Origin: Flammeovirgaceae bacterium UBA5867
Lineage (GTDB): Bacteria; Bacteroidota; Bacteroidia; Cytophagales; Cyclobacteriaceae
Assembly (NCBI GenBank): GCA_002432545.1
Contig: DJFR01000159.1
Location: forward strand, 1-6,115
Direction of reading: 5' to 3'
DNA: 6,115 nt
Below, in pieces: positions 5,604-6,115 of the stretch (the stretch's first letter is position 1; each line of letters opens with the position of its first letter). Both the position numbers and the translations under genes were made by a program. The notes below the pieces were generated by a model. That model did no database searches. It was given only the letters and a program-made list of their open reading frames with translations, and was not told the origin of the DNA.

Positions 5604-6115
5604 ATGAAGATTTTAGTTTGCATTACACACGTTCCGGATACTACATCCAAAATCAATTTTACAGATAACAATACCAAGTTCGATCCTGCGGGAGTCCAAT
5701 TCATTATCGGACCATACGATGATTACGCATTAGCACGTGCGATCGAAATTAAAGAAGCGAATGCCGGCACAACGGTAACGGTTCTCAATGTTGGTACTGC
5801 TGATACTGAACCTACCATCCGCAAGGCATTAGCCATTGGTGCAGATGATGCTGTTCGCGTAAACGCAGAGCCAACAGACTCGCTGTTTGTAGCAACGCAA
5901 ATTGCTGAACATGCCAAATCGGTTGGATATGATCTGATACTGATGGGCCGCGAGTCCATTGACTATAACAGTGGCGTGGTACATGGTATAGTAGGAGAGC
6001 TGCTGGGCATGCCTTCTGTTTCTCCGGTAATGAAACTCGATATCGAAGGCAGCAAGGCGAAACTTGCGCGCGAGATTGAAGGCGGTAAAGAATATGTAGA
6101 GGTAAGTCTGCCGTT
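5604..6115 (+). CDS. etfB: Electron transfer flavoprotein, beta subunit, N-terminal part (runs off right edge)
   Basis: The 170 residues present begin MKILVCITHVPDTTSKI, the typical start of EtfB; the family is about 245-265 residues, so roughly a third is missing. EtfB pairs with EtfA; the heterodimer carries FAD and usually AMP, and passes electrons from acyl-CoA and other dehydrogenases toward the quinone pool. Visible family features are GPYDDYALARAIEIKE (36-51) near the N-terminus, IRKALAIGADDAVRV (72-86), the nucleotide-binding stretch GRESIDYNSG (115-124), matching GKQAIDDD in human ETF-beta, and REIEGGKEYVEVSLP (156-170), matching the ETF-beta signature region. The ATG at 5604 is the first after an in-frame TAG at 5595-5597; no Shine-Dalgarno sequence is seen. 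etfA would be expected just downstream, outside the window. This looks like the housekeeping type rather than the electron-bifurcating type, but the cut-off end limits that judgement. Confidence 0.95.
   Translation, partial: MKILVCITHVPDTTSKINFTDNNTKFDPAGVQFIIGPYDDYALARAIEIKEANAGTTVTVLNVGTADTEPTIRKALAIGADDAVRVNAEPTDSLFVATQIAEHAKSVGYDLILMGRESIDYNSGVVHGIVGELLGMPSVSPVMKLDIEGSKAKLAREIEGGKEYVEVSLP

Overview
The window looks like an ordinary chromosomal segment of a Bacteroidota bacterium, probably from the Cytophagales or a close relative. This rests on several things. The gene starts have AT-rich leaders without Shine-Dalgarno sequences. Candidate promoter elements are of the Bacteroidota type (TTG ... 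TAnnTTTG). There is a lipoprotein with SprB-type repeats and a periplasmic TPR/membrane protein. The DnaB, Mpl-type ligase and EtfB sequences match the Bacteroidota forms as I remember them. No mobile element, tRNA, rRNA, CRISPR array or phage gene is visible.

Layout from left to right: (1) the 5' part of an Mpl/MurC-type peptidoglycan ligase on the minus strand, running off the left edge (1-461); (2) a divergent gap (462-713) with candidate promoters and two inverted repeats in front of dnaB; (3) dnaB, complete and intein-free (714-2252); (4) an 84-base gap with overlapping inverted repeats; (5) a lipoprotein with two SprB-like repeats and a C-terminal cytochrome-c-like domain (2337-3128); (6) a large exported TPR protein with a coiled coil and a histidine-rich three-helix membrane domain (3211-4998); (7) a convergent small two-TPR protein on the minus strand (5025-5336); (8) a divergent AT-rich gap with several short palindromes (5337-5603); (9) the 5' two thirds of etfB, running off the right edge (5604-6115).

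The genes do not form one obvious pathway. dnaB (replication), mpl (cell-wall recycling or synthesis) and etfB (flavin electron transfer) are housekeeping genes that happen to be neighbours. The two genes after dnaB share its direction, with gaps of 84 and 82 bases, and each gap has its own promoter-like element, so they may or may not be co-transcribed. The least-explained parts are the lipoprotein with a non-standard CX4CH haem-type motif, the TPR protein whose C-terminal membrane domain carries an HExxH-containing histidine cluster, and an SSB-like acidic tip on DnaB. I see no convincing new multi-gene defence, mobile or biosynthetic system here.
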